DNA of 64,000 nucleotides from Kangiella spongicola (GCF_003194565.2 NZ_QICH01000002.1:62001-126000); one strand, 5' to 3'; shown: positions 27,467 through 36,962, counted from the first letter of the stretch. Notes: generated by a model from the sequence alone, not told the origin. Numbers and translations: made by a program.

Positions 27467-28000
27467 TTAATCAGGCTCGTTCATTCGGCTCGAATATTTG
27501 CTCATCATTTGACGAATTAAGCTTGGTATAGTCTCTGGCGGCAGGGTATCCAGCGTATTTTTTACTTGATGTGCTAACTCGGTATCCCCTTGGATTCGCA
27601 ACTTTCTCTGGAAAAATAAAGTATCAGGATCAACCTCTTGTTGCATCAATCCGACAGCGCTAAGCGTATCCAAAGACAAAGTTGCATCAGACTTAACGGA
27701 TTCGACTATATCCTTAGGGCTAAGCACCTTTTCGCATCGCAACCTCGAATCTTGTGCCCCCAATAACACAGCAACCTTGGCATCCGTAATTTCAACCAGT
27801 AGCAACCTACCCTGTAAATAATCAAAAACCCCCTCTTCAAGCTGCTCTTTGAGACATGAATTTAGTACCCAGTCAGCGAGATGAAGACTGATTGCTTTAG
27901 GTATGAAGGTTACCAGGCGTCCTAAGCTAGCAGGTCGTAAAAGATGATAGCCACGTGCTTGAATTGCTGAAAAAGGGGATACTCGAAATATGGCGCTCAT
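27467..28000 (-). CDS. ubiT: O2-independent ubiquinone biosynthesis accessory factor UbiT (SCP2 domain)
   Basis: UbiT is a small SCP2 (sterol carrier-like) lipid-binding protein required with UbiU and UbiV for ubiquinone synthesis without oxygen. This 177-residue protein has the SCP2 pattern in its middle part (LADWVLNSCLKEQLEEGVFDYLQG and LLLVEITDAKVAVLL), followed by a helical C-terminus. It is not an enzyme by motif. The ATG at 28000 (with a TTGAG ribosome binding site) is preferred to a TTG at 28012. It is encoded opposite to ubiUV and divergent from rnfA. Confidence 0.88.
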   Translation of the reverse strand: MSAIFRVSPFSAIQARGYHLLRPASLGRLVTFIPKAISLHLADWVLNSCLKEQLEEGVFDYLQGRLLLVEITDAKVAVLLGAQDSRLRCEKVLSPKDIVESVKSDATLSLDTLSAVGLMQQEVDPDTLFFQRKLRIQGDTELAHQVKNTLDTLPPETIPSLIRQMMSKYSSRMNEPD

Positions 28001-28106
28001 AATGTTACTCAAGATATAAATAATGGTAATACTAGCAAAACCAAGGGGATAACTCGCATGACCTAGATCATCTATGCTCGACTTGATAACTCTCTATTGC
28101 AGAAGG

Positions 28107-28135
28107 TTGTCTCTGAACGGTGCTTCTAGCATAAT
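28107..28135 (+). promoter_or_regulatory. Candidate promoter of the rnf operon
   Basis: TTGTCT (28107-28112), a 17-base spacer and CATAAT (28130-28135) form a fair sigma-70 promoter, 74 bases before rnfA. No FNR-type TTGAT-N4-ATCAA site was found between ubiT and rnfA. Confidence 0.4.
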
Positions 28136-28208
28136 ATAGGGAAGCTTGAGACCTCAGAATTTTTAGCGAAATTCTTGCTAAAACAAGACTTTAAGGCGAT
28201 TACTTTTC

Positions 28209-28790
28209 ATGGGCGACTATTTACTGCTCTTTATTGGCACCGTTTTGGTGAACAACTTTGTGTTGGTTAAGTTTTTAGGACTTTGCCCCTTCATGGGCGT
28301 GTCTGGAAAACTAGAAACCGCTATAGGTATGTCCGTTGCCACAACGTTTGTTCTAACGCTAGCTTCCGCTCTCAGTTATATCGTCAACACTTATATCTTG
28401 GCGCCAATGGGTATGGAGTATTTGCAGACGTTGTCCTTTATTCTGGTTATCGCCGTTATGGTGCAATTAACCGAAATGGTGATTCATAAAACAAGCCCTA
28501 TTCTGTACCGCCTTCTCGGCATATTTTTGCCTTTAATCACCACTAACTGTGCGGTCTTAGGCGTTGCCTTACTGAACGTCAACGAACAGCACAACTTTGT
28601 GCAGTCGGTTGTTTATGGTTTCGGTGCTGCGGTTGGCTTTTCTCTAGTCCTAGTACTTTTCGCTGCCATGCGCGAGCGCTTAGCGGCGGCCGACGTACCA
28701 GTTCCGTTTAAAGGCGCCTCCATTGCAATGATCACCGCTGGCCTAATGTCACTTGCCTTTATGGGCTTCTCTGGCTTGGTTAAGCTGTAA
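28209..28790 (+). CDS. rnfA: Electron transport complex subunit RnfA (RsxA)
   Basis: RnfA is one of the two antiparallel membrane subunits of the Rnf complex, which couples ferredoxin/NADH electron exchange to Na+ or H+ movement and, in E. coli (Rsx), keeps SoxR reduced. The 193-residue protein is nearly all membrane helices (six spans expected). The start [32 protein letters not shown] is diagnostic, with the conserved Cys at the membrane centre. It is the first gene of rnfABCDGE. Confidence 0.97.
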   Translation: MGDYLLLFIGTVLVNNFVLVKFLGLCPFMGVSGKLETAIGMSVATTFVLTLASALSYIVNTYILAPMGMEYLQTLSFILVIAVMVQLTEMVIHKTSPILYRLLGIFLPLITTNCAVLGVALLNVNEQHNFVQSVVYGFGAAVGFSLVLVLFAAMRERLAAADVPVPFKGASIAMITAGLMSLAFMGFSGLVKL

Positions 28791-28799
28791 GGGGTTGGC

Positions 28800-29366
28800 A
28801 TGGACTTAATAACCGCAGTTATCATTCTCGCTGTGCTTGGCCTTATATTTGGCGGAGTCCTTGGCTTTGCATCGATTAAATTCAAAGTCGAAGGCGATCC
28901 TATCGTCGAGCAGATCGACGATATTTTACCGCAAACCCAGTGTGGTCAATGCGGCTATCCTGGCTGTAAACCTTACGCCGAAGCGATCGCTAATGGCGAT
29001 GAAATCAACAAATGCCCTCCTGGCGGCGAAGCTGGCGTGAAAGCTTTGGCTGACTTGTTAGGGCGAGAAGTAATTCCGCTTGATGAAGAGCGTGGTGAAG
29101 AAAAACGACCAAGCGTAGCTTACATACGAGAAGACGAATGTATCGGCTGCACCAAATGTATTCAGGCCTGCCCTGTGGACGCGATTCTTGGCGCGCCAAA
29201 ATTAATGCATACAGTTATTATCGACGAATGCACTGGCTGTGATTTGTGCGTCGAGCCCTGCCCCGTGGACTGCATTGATATGATAGAACTGCCACAAACC
29301 ATTTCTACGTGGAAGTGGCAACAGCCCGAGCAAATGATCCCAATTAAACAAGTGGAGGCGAACTAA
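28800..29366 (+). CDS. rnfB: Electron transport complex subunit RnfB (RsxB)
   Basis: RnfB is the ferredoxin-like electron entry subunit. It has one N-terminal membrane anchor (about residues 4-25), a four-Cys cluster domain CGQCGYPGC with a further Cys at KCPPGG, and two 4Fe-4S ferredoxin motifs [14 protein letters not shown] and [15 protein letters not shown]. The 188-residue length is close to other proteobacterial RnfB. The stop overlaps the rnfC start (TAATG). Confidence 0.96.
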   Translation: MDLITAVIILAVLGLIFGGVLGFASIKFKVEGDPIVEQIDDILPQTQCGQCGYPGCKPYAEAIANGDEINKCPPGGEAGVKALADLLGREVIPLDEERGEEKRPSVAYIREDECIGCTKCIQACPVDAILGAPKLMHTVIIDECTGCDLCVEPCPVDCIDMIELPQTISTWKWQQPEQMIPIKQVEAN

Positions 29367-30976
29367 TGGAACGTTCAAACTTCACGTCTGAAATAGCAAT
29401 TTTCGAGATTCCAGGTGGCGTACATCCTGAAGAGCACAAACTGCAATCTAACCAAGCAGAAATACGTCGCTTACCTTTGGCCGATGAACTCGTCATCAAC
29501 TTAAAAGGCCAAGCAGGCAACCGCTCGCTACCTGTAGTTAGTGTTGGCGACAAGGTTCTGAAGGGCCAAATGATCGCTGAATGTGATGGCGTGTTTAGTG
29601 CTTATCAGCACGCGCCAACCTCTGGCGAAGTGATTGCGATTGAGAAACGTACTATCGCCCACCCTTCTGGCCTCGACGATTTGTGCATCGTGATAAAGCC
29701 AGACGGCGAGGACACATGGGCTGAGTTATCGCCTGTTGAAAATTTAGAAGATCTGTCAGGTAAAGAGCTGTCAGGTAAAGAGCTCTCTCGTGAAAAAATC
29801 CTAGCGCAAATATTCGAAAAAGGTATCGTCGGCCTTGGCGGAGCTTCCTTCCCAAGTCATATCAAACTGAAGCAAAAAGACAATATTCATACGCTAATTA
29901 TCAACGCCGCTGAGTGTGAGCCTTACATCACTTGCGACGACAAGCTACTGCAAGAACACGCAGAAGAAGTCTTGAAAGGTGCAGAAATCATCAGCAAGCT
30001 TTACCATGATATTAAGATCATTGTCGGTATCGAAGATAACAAACCAAAAGCTATCGAAGCCTTAGATTCAGCTCGAAAAAGCTTAGAGCTCGACAGTATT
30101 AAGCTAGGTATTGTCCCCACTAAGTACCCGAGTGGCGGTGAAAAGCAGCTCATCCAATTATTAACAGGCCAAGAAGTGCCGCATGGCAAGCTGCCCGCTG
30201 ATCTTGGGCTAGTGATGCATAATGTTGGTACTTGTTTTGCAATTTACCAAGCAATAGCCCTTGGCAAACCATTGGTCGAGCGACTCGTGACATTAACTGG
30301 TGAAGCTTGCCAGGAGCCAGGCAACTACTGGATACCCTTTGGTACGCCGGTTCACCATTTAGTCACAGCCACAGGATCAACAAATCCAAAACGCTTAATC
30401 ATGGGTGGCCCCATGATGGGGTATGAATTACCGAACGACCAAGTTGGGATCGTTAAAGCAACTAACTGCATTATCATGTCGGCTGACGGTGAGCTCGGAA
30501 TGGACAAAACCGCTTTGCCATGCATTCGCTGTGGCAAATGTATGGATGCTTGCCCTGCTTCATTACTGCCACAACAGCTTTACTGGCACGCTCAAGCAGA
30601 CGAGTTCGACAAAGCGGAAGAGTATGATTTGTTTGACTGTATCGAGTGTGGCGCTTGTGCCTATGTTTGCCCAAGCCATATCCCCTTGGTGCAATATTAC
30701 CGTTACGCCAAGTCGACCATCCGCAATAATCGAATTGAGAAAAGCAAAGCCGAAAAGGCTCGTGAGCGCCATGAGGCACGACAGGAACGGTTAGAGCGCG
30801 TTAAACGAGAAAAAGCCGAGCGTCATCGTAAAGCCGCCGAGGCTCGAAAAAAAGCCGCTGCTGAAGCAGGTAAAAAAGATGCTAAAAAAGCCGCCGTACA
30901 GGCTGCTCTAGCTCGCGTAAAAGCTAAAAAAGAAGCACAAAAAGCAACTGATGATAATCAAGATGGGGAGTCTTAA
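29366..30976 (+). CDS. rnfC: Electron transport complex subunit RnfC (RsxC)
   Basis: RnfC is the peripheral NADH/FMN-binding subunit of the complex. The N-terminal two thirds include the barrel-sandwich and NADH-binding regions (GIVGLGGASFPSHIKL near residues 152-167). Two 4Fe-4S motifs follow, CIRCGKCMDACP and CIECGACAYVCP (about 386-440). The last 75 residues are a highly charged Lys/Arg/Glu/Ala helix, probably a coiled coil. Enterobacterial RsxC has a much longer repeat-rich tail, so this 536-residue form is of the short type. Confidence 0.96.
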   Translation: MERSNFTSEIAIFEIPGGVHPEEHKLQSNQAEIRRLPLADELVINLKGQAGNRSLPVVSVGDKVLKGQMIAECDGVFSAYQHAPTSGEVIAIEKRTIAHPSGLDDLCIVIKPDGEDTWAELSPVENLEDLSGKELSGKELSREKILAQIFEKGIVGLGGASFPSHIKLKQKDNIHTLIINAAECEPYITCDDKLLQEHAEEVLKGAEIISKLYHDIKIIVGIEDNKPKAIEALDSARKSLELDSIKLGIVPTKYPSGGEKQLIQLLTGQEVPHGKLPADLGLVMHNVGTCFAIYQAIALGKPLVERLVTLTGEACQEPGNYWIPFGTPVHHLVTATGSTNPKRLIMGGPMMGYELPNDQVGIVKATNCIIMSADGELGMDKTALPCIRCGKCMDACPASLLPQQLYWHAQADEFDKAEEYDLFDCIECGACAYVCPSHIPLVQYYRYAKSTIRNNRIEKSKAEKARERHEARQERLERVKREKAERHRKAAEARKKAAAEAGKKDAKKAAVQAALARVKAKKEAQKATDDNQDGES

Positions 30977-30985
30977 AAGAACACT

Positions 30986-32101
30986 ATGAGTATATTATCA
31001 TCGCCTTTTGCTAAGAAACCGAACTCCGTCACGCAGATGATGCTGTGGGTTGTCATCGCTACCCTGCCAGGCCTTCTGGCTTTACTCTATTTTTTCGGCT
31101 TCGGCGTACTATTCAACTTAGTCATAGCCTGCTCTGTGGCATTAATAACCGAAGCGCTGATACTAAAGCTCCGCAAAAGACCCATCGCCCCCATTTTGTG
31201 GGATGGCAGTGCTTTCGTTACGGCTTGGCTCTTAGCTTTAGCTTTACCACCATTGTTACCTTGGTGGATGACCGTATTAGGCACCAGTTTTGCCATAGTC
31301 TTCGCTAAACACGTCTACGGCGGGCTCGGTAATAATATCTTCAACCCAGCCATGGTTGGCTATGTACTATTATTGATCTCGTTTCCACTTGAGATGACGA
31401 CGTGGTTACCACCACAAGAACTTGCGGCAAATCCAGTTGGTTTTATTGAAGCTATCAGTATTATTTTCACAGGTGCCGCCTCAGATCCAGCCATTGTCGA
31501 TTCGTTAAAACAGGGCGTTGATGGCTTCACCATGGCGACGCCACTCGATCACATCAAAACAGAGTTGGCACAAGGCTATCGAATCCCAGAGGCTGAGTCT
31601 GCCGCTATTGTTTCAGGGCTTTCAGGCGTTGGTTGGCAGTGGGTCAATTTAGGCTTTTTGGCCGGTGGCTTAGTGTTATTATTTAAGCGCATTATCGGCT
31701 GGCAAATTCCAATTGCGGTTTTATTGGGCATGGGGCTCGTCTCGCTGCCGCTATTTTTCGCCAATAGCGATCACTATCTATTCCCTATGTTCCATGGCTT
31801 TGCTGGCGCAACCATGCTCGGTGCATTCTTTATCGCCACAGATCCCGTAACCGCTTCGACCACACCCAAAGGTCGTTGGATCTTTGGACTGGGTATCGGC
31901 GTCATCACCGTCTTAATTCGCACTTTTGGCGGCTATCCAGACGCCATTGCCTTTGCGGTTTTATTGATGAACATGACTGTACCCATGATTGACTATTACA
32001 CAAAGCCTAGAGTCTATGGTCATAAAGCTAATAAGGGTCATGGAACAAAGAAGGGGCACGACGAGAAAACAAGCGCAATCAAAGCAAAAGGAGCCAACTA
32101 A
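30986..32101 (+). CDS. rnfD: Electron transport complex subunit RnfD (RsxD)
   Basis: RnfD is a membrane subunit of the NqrB/RnfD family carrying covalently bound FMN. The 371-residue protein has about ten hydrophobic spans. The likely flavin-attachment Thr is in TMATPLDHIK (about residue 190). FHGFAGATMLGAFFIATDPVT is the conserved late motif. The C-terminal tail after the last span is Lys/His/Gly-rich. Its stop overlaps the rnfG start. Confidence 0.95.
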   Translation: MSILSSPFAKKPNSVTQMMLWVVIATLPGLLALLYFFGFGVLFNLVIACSVALITEALILKLRKRPIAPILWDGSAFVTAWLLALALPPLLPWWMTVLGTSFAIVFAKHVYGGLGNNIFNPAMVGYVLLLISFPLEMTTWLPPQELAANPVGFIEAISIIFTGAASDPAIVDSLKQGVDGFTMATPLDHIKTELAQGYRIPEAESAAIVSGLSGVGWQWVNLGFLAGGLVLLFKRIIGWQIPIAVLLGMGLVSLPLFFANSDHYLFPMFHGFAGATMLGAFFIATDPVTASTTPKGRWIFGLGIGVITVLIRTFGGYPDAIAFAVLLMNMTVPMIDYYTKPRVYGHKANKGHGTKKGHDEKTSAIKAKGAN

Positions 32102-32751
32102 TGTTAGGTAAAGTCATTAGTAAAAACGCACTAATTCTTGCCGCTTTTGCTGCAGTCTGCGTGGGGCTTATCGCCATCACCTATTATATTACTCGAGACA
32201 CCATCGAGGGCGAAATGAAGGCTGCACTAGCCAGAACCCTGGATCAACTAGTGCCAGCGGATCGATACAATAATGATGTGCATCACGACTGTACCTTAAT
32301 TCCAGCAAATTCGGAGCTCGATAATAAAAGCCCGCGACAAGTCTACAGAATGTTTAATGATGACAAGCCAGTGGCACTCGTCATGGAAACGGTCGCCCCA
32401 AATGGTTACAGTGGCAAAATCAGTATGGTACTCGGTGTTTATTATGATGGCACCATTGCAGGCCTTAGGGTGACAGACCACAAAGAAACCCCGGGGCTTG
32501 GTGATAAAGTCGATGTGAATAAAAGTGACTGGATACTTGGCTTCGAAGGCAGGTCGCTCTCTAATCCGGCGATCGAGAAATGGAGTGTCAAAAAAGACGG
32601 TGGCGACTTTGAAGCGTTTACTGGTGCAACCATTACTCCTAGAGCCGTTGTGGGTCAAATATCGAAAACCTTGCAGTATTTCGAGAAACATAAAGACGAA
32701 CTGTTTGCCGCACCTAAAAATTGTACTGCCAATGATGGGGGCGACAAGTGA
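32101..32751 (+). CDS. rnfG: Electron transport complex subunit RnfG (RsxG)
   Basis: RnfG has one membrane anchor (about residues 10-30) and an extracytoplasmic FMN-binding domain. The flavinylation motif is FTGATITPRAVV near residue 175. The 216-residue length is normal. In most operons rnfE follows within a few bases; here a 165-base gap with a dispersed repeat separates them. Confidence 0.95.
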   Translation: MLGKVISKNALILAAFAAVCVGLIAITYYITRDTIEGEMKAALARTLDQLVPADRYNNDVHHDCTLIPANSELDNKSPRQVYRMFNDDKPVALVMETVAPNGYSGKISMVLGVYYDGTIAGLRVTDHKETPGLGDKVDVNKSDWILGFEGRSLSNPAIEKWSVKKDGGDFEAFTGATITPRAVVGQISKTLQYFEKHKDELFAAPKNCTANDGGDK

Positions 32752-32768
32752 TGCTGACTCTTACAATC

Positions 32769-32815
32769 AACTCGTCATTACGAGGAGTGCGGAAGCACGA
32801 CGCGGTAATCTCACA
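32769..32815. repeat. Dispersed hairpin repeat inside the rnf operon
   Basis: The segment CTCGTCATTACGAGGAGTGC-GGAA-GCACGACGCGGTAATC has an inner GTGC/GCAC stem and an outer TTAC/GTAA stem. Its reverse complement recurs almost exactly at 36798-36840. It belongs to the CGTCATTRCGAG family found elsewhere in this window and lies between rnfG and rnfE. Confidence 0.75.
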
Positions 32816-32916
32816 AAGTAAGTTAAATACTCTTTGCCGAAAAACTCCTTCATCAAACCTGTTTTACGAGAAAGGTTGCTTTGCACTTAGAAAAAGTATT
32901 TGGATAAGCTAGTATT

Positions 32917-33618
32917 ATGGCCGATATAGATAACAAAACGATTATTAAAAACGGTTTATGGGATAATAATCCAGCATTAGTGCAACTGCTAGGTTTGTGC
33001 CCTCTTCTCGCCGTTAGTAATACCTTCATCAATGGCTTAGGGCTTGGTCTTGCGACGTTATTGGTATTGGCAGGTTCAAATGCTTCAGTTTCACTAGTAA
33101 GGAACTACATCCCCAAAGATATCCGTATTCCGATCTTTGTCATGATGATTGCAAGTTTTGTGACAAATGTTGGCCTATTGATGCACGCCTTTACCTATGA
33201 TTTATACCTAACGCTTGGTATTTTTATTCCGCTTATCGTAACTAACTGCGCCATAATTGGTCGCGCCGAAGCGTTTGCCTCCAAAAATGCTTTCTTCCCT
33301 TCTTTGCTTGATGGCTTGATGCAGGGCTTAGGTTTTACCGCAGTGCTCTGTACGTTAGGGGCGTTACGCGAAATCGTCGGCCAAGGCACTCTATTTTCAG
33401 GTGCGGAGCAATTGCTAGGTAGCTGGGCCAGTAGCCTTGAACTATCGTTCTACATTACCGATGCTAAATTCCTCTTTGCCATATTACCGCCTGGCGCTTT
33501 CGTCGCTTTAGGTGTGTTAATAGCCATAAAAAATATCATCGATAGCAAAGCTGCCGAAAAGGCAAAACAACGAACCAATAATCAAAACATTAGCGGAGAC
33601 GTAGTCACTAATGAATAA
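32917..33618 (+). CDS. rnfE: Electron transport complex subunit RnfE (RsxE)
   Basis: RnfE is the membrane partner of RnfA and part of the same NqrD/NqrE-like family. The 233-residue protein has six hydrophobic spans and the conserved [24 protein letters not shown] at the start, with the membrane-embedded Cys. It overlaps nth by 8 bases, an arrangement kept in many gammaproteobacteria. Confidence 0.96.
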   Translation: MADIDNKTIIKNGLWDNNPALVQLLGLCPLLAVSNTFINGLGLGLATLLVLAGSNASVSLVRNYIPKDIRIPIFVMMIASFVTNVGLLMHAFTYDLYLTLGIFIPLIVTNCAIIGRAEAFASKNAFFPSLLDGLMQGLGFTAVLCTLGALREIVGQGTLFSGAEQLLGSWASSLELSFYITDAKFLFAILPPGAFVALGVLIAIKNIIDSKAAEKAKQRTNNQNISGDVVTNE

Positions 33619-34246
33619 AGCTAAGCGCCAAGAAATCTTTGAACGTTTGCGCGACCAAAACCCTAATCCGGAAACTGAGTTAGAATATAACTCCACATTT
33701 GAATTACTGATCGCCGTAATCTTATCGGCGCAAGCAACAGACGTTGGCGTAAATAAAGCGACGCGTAAACTATTCCCTGTGGCCAACACACCAGAAGCTA
33801 TCTATGCACTAGGAGAAGAAGGCTTAAAGGAATACATCAAAACCATTGGACTTTTTAATAGCAAAGCTAAAAACGTCATCTCTTGTTGCAAAGATCTCAT
33901 CGAGAAGCATAACTCAGTCGTACCCGATAATCGTGAGGACTTGGTGGCTCTAGCGGGTGTTGGTCGAAAAACCGCGAACGTCGTGTTGAATACTGCATTT
34001 CGCCAACCTGCCATGGCAGTCGATACTCATATCTTCCGCGTTTCAAACCGCACCAAAATCGCTCCTGGCAAAACCGTACGTCAAGTCGAGGATGCTTTAC
34101 TAAAGTTCGTGCCTAAAGAGTTCTTACTAGATGCACACCATTGGCTTATTCTGCATGGTCGCTATACCTGTATTGCCCGTAAACCTCGCTGTGGCTCGTG
34201 TATCATCGAGGACTTATGTGAGTTTAAAGGCAAAACTTCAGACTAA
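33611..34246 (+). CDS. nth: Endonuclease III
   Basis: Nth is a DNA glycosylase/AP lyase that removes oxidised pyrimidines. The 211-residue protein has the helix-hairpin-helix [13 protein letters not shown] with the catalytic Lys, the catalytic Asp in [11 protein letters not shown], and the C-terminal 4Fe-4S Cys pattern C-x6-C-x2-C-x5-C in [17 protein letters not shown]. All key residues are present. It is the last gene of the rnf operon. Confidence 0.97.
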   Translation: MNKAKRQEIFERLRDQNPNPETELEYNSTFELLIAVILSAQATDVGVNKATRKLFPVANTPEAIYALGEEGLKEYIKTIGLFNSKAKNVISCCKDLIEKHNSVVPDNREDLVALAGVGRKTANVVLNTAFRQPAMAVDTHIFRVSNRTKIAPGKTVRQVEDALLKFVPKEFLLDAHHWLILHGRYTCIARKPRCGSCIIEDLCEFKGKTSD

Positions 34247-34372
34247 AAAACCTTAAATCAACAAGTTACAAACTGTACAATTTGATACAAACATTATATT
34301 TAACTGCTTAGCTGTTTAATTAATAATCAATCCGTGATCTTTCCGAATCGTCTGATATACTAAGGCGCTTGA

Positions 34373-34388
34373 TGTGATAAATCTCACA
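34373..34388. promoter_or_regulatory. Perfect CRP-type site TGTGA-N6-TCACA
   Basis: TGTGA at 34373-34377 and TCACA at 34384-34388 flank TAAATC. This is an exact match to the core CRP consensus, about 105 bases before the metalloprotease start. Several AT-rich -10 candidates (34422-34427, 34438-34443) lie downstream at spacings that allow activation. Confidence 0.7.
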
Positions 34389-34493
34389 TAATTGGGTCGT
34401 ATCTATTTGCCTAAAACATATTATAAGTGTGCAAAGATATAGTATAAAACGACCAAGAAACTGAATTCATATCCTAACGATAGGAAAGACGCA

Positions 34494-36365
34494 ATGATTA
34501 GAAGCATGCTACTGGGGGTAGGTTTCCTGGCATGGAGCTTGGGAGCTATAGCAAGCAAACCCTATATCGAACATAAGTATCAATACACACAGCCTAATGG
34601 CGACGTCGTTACCATCATCCTTAACGGCGATGATTACTTTGGTGAGCAACATAGCCTCACAGGCGAGTTAGTCATGTATGACCCCACAGTAGGTGGAATG
34701 GTCTACGCCGAGGTTAACGCCGATCGAACACAACTTATCTCGACCGGTGAACTCGTCAAATCACACGATTTTGATCCCTACTCCGGCCGCTATATCCGAC
34801 GAAAAGGCCTAACCCCCCCTAAAAAAGAAGAAAAGTCGAGCGAAAATGAAAAGGAAAAGATGGGCGAGGAAACTCAACAACAAAGCATCATCTTAAAAAC
34901 TCGTGAGCAAGAGCTTCAAGAAAGAGCCACACAGGTTACAGGTTCTGTTAAAGGTTTAACCCTTATCATTCAGTTTCCAGATCATTCAGGAAGCATGACG
35001 CAGGCCCAAGTCAATACCTTCTTAAATGGAACCAATTATTCTGAGTTCGGCAATGCAACATCTGTCCGCGGCTATTTCAGTAACGTCTCTAACGGACAAC
35101 TTGATTACAGCAACACTGTTACTCAATATTACACCGCCAATCATAACAAAGCCTATTACACCGATGACAATTTCAACTCAACAGTACGTTCGCGAGAGCT
35201 TATCACTGAGGCTTTAAACTGGTTGGAATCTAACCAAAACTTCGATTTCTCTACGCTTAGCACAGATACCAATGGCAAAATCATCGGATTAAACATCTTG
35301 TATGCCGGGGGCATAGACAGTTCATGGGATAAAGGTTTGTGGCCACATATGGGTAAGCTAATACCTTCTTTCTGTGCTGATGGCGTTTGCACCGACAAGT
35401 ACCAGATTAGCAACATGGGCGAACAATTAGAGCTAGGCCCATTTGTTCATGAAGCAGCCCACCAGCTCTTCCACTGGCCTGATTTGTTCGACTACGACGG
35501 CTCGTCTTATGGCTCAGTTGCAGGTTTTGGCCTTATGGGACTCGGAGTTGCGGAAACAGAAACCAAGCTTAATCCCGTACAGCCTAATGGTTATTTCAGA
35601 TACTTAGCTGGCTGGCTATCTGCGATCGAATTAAACCCACAATCTAATCCTGATGCAGTGAGCGGCGCTCTTACTCATAATGCCAACGACAGCTTTATTT
35701 ATCGCTGGTCGAACCCAAGCAATCCTGGCGAAGCTTTCTATTTAGAAAGCGTACAACAGTCAGGACAAAACCAGCAGGTGCCAAGCTCGGGTTTAGCAAT
35801 CTGGCATATAAATCCAGACGGCAATAACAATGATGAAAACCTACCCTTCGTCCAGCTTGAACACGCTGATGGAAATAGAGACCCAGAAAACAAGGTAAAT
35901 ACAGGCGATGCAGCAGACCTGTTCACATCGGGTTTATTTGACTTTAATGCCCCCAACACAAGCGAAACCAATTCACGCTGGGTAGATGGCACTGACTCTT
36001 CGCTAATAGTTAAGGATATTAGCATTAACGGTGATACTGCTAGCTTCACTATAGGCAGCGAAGAACAGCAAACAAACCACTACAACTACACAGGGTATAT
36101 CAGCCACCAAGACGTTAAAATAGAGCCCAATGGTAGCTGGTTTTACACCTACGGCGGTAACTTCACCTTCGAGCTCGAAGGTTCAGCCTACACCGACTTC
36201 GACCTCTATTTACAATATTGGAACGGGCAGCAGTGGACTTACATCGCAGCCTCACAAAGCTACGCCTCTAGCGAAAGCATCCAATACAACCTAACCGCAG
36301 GTTACTACCGACTACTAGTCCACGCCTATCATGGCTCTGGATACTACGAAGTAACCATCTACTAA
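34494..36365 (+). CDS. Secreted M6-family-like metalloprotease with C-terminal PPC-type domain
   Basis: The 623-residue protein has a signal peptide (about residues 1-20), a propeptide-like region with a charged Lys/Glu stretch (about 100-125), and a zinc protease core. The zinc site is HEAAHQLFHWPDLFDYDG (about residues 319-336): HExxH plus a downstream Asp, as in the immune inhibitor A (M6) group. The last 90 residues (YTDFDLYLQYWNGQQW and YRLLVHAYHGSGYYEV) resemble a pre-peptidase C-terminal domain, used in secretion or substrate binding. Export past the outer membrane is inferred. A CRP-type site lies upstream and a terminator follows directly. Confidence 0.85.
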   Translation: MIRSMLLGVGFLAWSLGAIASKPYIEHKYQYTQPNGDVVTIILNGDDYFGEQHSLTGELVMYDPTVGGMVYAEVNADRTQLISTGELVKSHDFDPYSGRYIRRKGLTPPKKEEKSSENEKEKMGEETQQQSIILKTREQELQERATQVTGSVKGLTLIIQFPDHSGSMTQAQVNTFLNGTNYSEFGNATSVRGYFSNVSNGQLDYSNTVTQYYTANHNKAYYTDDNFNSTVRSRELITEALNWLESNQNFDFSTLSTDTNGKIIGLNILYAGGIDSSWDKGLWPHMGKLIPSFCADGVCTDKYQISNMGEQLELGPFVHEAAHQLFHWPDLFDYDGSSYGSVAGFGLMGLGVAETETKLNPVQPNGYFRYLAGWLSAIELNPQSNPDAVSGALTHNANDSFIYRWSNPSNPGEAFYLESVQQSGQNQQVPSSGLAIWHINPDGNNNDENLPFVQLEHADGNRDPENKVNTGDAADLFTSGLFDFNAPNTSETNSRWVDGTDSSLIVKDISINGDTASFTIGSEEQQTNHYNYTGYISHQDVKIEPNGSWFYTYGGNFTFELEGSAYTDFDLYLQYWNGQQWTYIAASQSYASSESIQYNLTAGYYRLLVHAYHGSGYYEVTIY

Positions 36366-36390
36366 GGATCAGCACCTTAACCAAACAGAA

Positions 36391-36414
36391 AGCCTGTAAC
36401 CGCAGGCTTTTTTT
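36391..36414 (+). terminator. Rho-independent terminator after the metalloprotease gene
   Basis: AGCCTGTAACCGCAGGCT forms a GC-rich stem followed by a T-run, 25 bases past the stop codon. Confidence 0.85.
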
Positions 36415-36485
36415 GTTATTAATTATTAGGAATTAGGTATACTTCTCCCCCTACTTACACCCGAATACTAAAACAAAATACGTTT

Positions 36486-36510
36486 GTCATCCTGGAGTTA
36501 ATTTAGGATC
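36486..36510. repeat. GTCATCCTG-type repeat
   Basis: ATCCT and AGGAT form the ends of a short imperfect hairpin. The pattern GTCATCCTG...AGGATC resembles a common intergenic repeat type that differs from the CGTCATTRCGAG family nearby. Confidence 0.45.
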
Positions 36511-36575
36511 TTACCAGACTAGAAACCATATAAAAGTACGACGCCAGCTTTACAGTAAACAGAAAGCCCCACTAT

Positions 36576-36618
36576 CGTCGTTGCGAGACTACGCAGTAGT
36601 CGAAGCAATCTCGCTCTT
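36576..36618. repeat. CGTCGTTGCGAG hairpin repeat, copy A
   Basis: The core GACTAC-GCA-GTAGTC is a perfect 6-bp stem within CGTCGTTGCGA...CGAAGCAATCTCGC. The outer TTGC/GCAA can also pair. Confidence 0.8.
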
Positions 36619-36695
36619 AGACCATAACCGAAATTATCAACTAGAAATCACATCGAAAACTTCACAGTAAACGCCCTTGAGTGTAATCCCCTCCC

Positions 36696-36738
36696 CGTCG
36701 TTGCGAGACTACGCAGTAATCGAAGCAATCTCGCTCTT
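36696..36738. repeat. CGTCGTTGCGAG hairpin repeat, copy B
   Basis: Almost identical to copy A, 120 bases further on. The inner stem is GACTAC-GCA-GTAATC, with one mismatch. Flanks (TTAGACCAT after, CAGTAAAC before) are also shared with copy A. Confidence 0.8.
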
Positions 36739-36797
36739 AGACCATCTCCGAAAGAAATCATCTAAATGCACAAAGCCAGCTTCACAGTAAACGGCAA

Positions 36798-36840
36798 GGG
36801 ATTACTTCGTCGTGATCCGCACTCCTCGTAATGACGAGTA
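36798..36840. repeat. Inverted copy of the rnf-operon repeat
   Basis: The reverse complement reads CTCGTCATTACGAGGAGTGCGGATCACGACGAAGTAATC, matching the element at 32769-32815 at most positions. Confidence 0.75.
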
Positions 36841-36962
36841 TCTTTTAATTACCAACAACGAACTCCACCGCCTTACCACGATCACAATGATACGAGAAGT
36901 TAGAGTAACGAAGAAATCTTAACCAAACAGCCTGCAACGTTAAATCCAACGATAATAGCCCC

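Noticed and set aside
28013..28208. FNR-type site between ubiT and rnfA
   Set aside because: Only a TTGAT half site (28083-28087) is present, with no matching second half at the right spacing.
36543..36792. CRISPR array in the repeat-rich region
   Set aside because: Repeats are few, unequal in length, hairpin-based and tandem with similar spacers; no cas gene is present.
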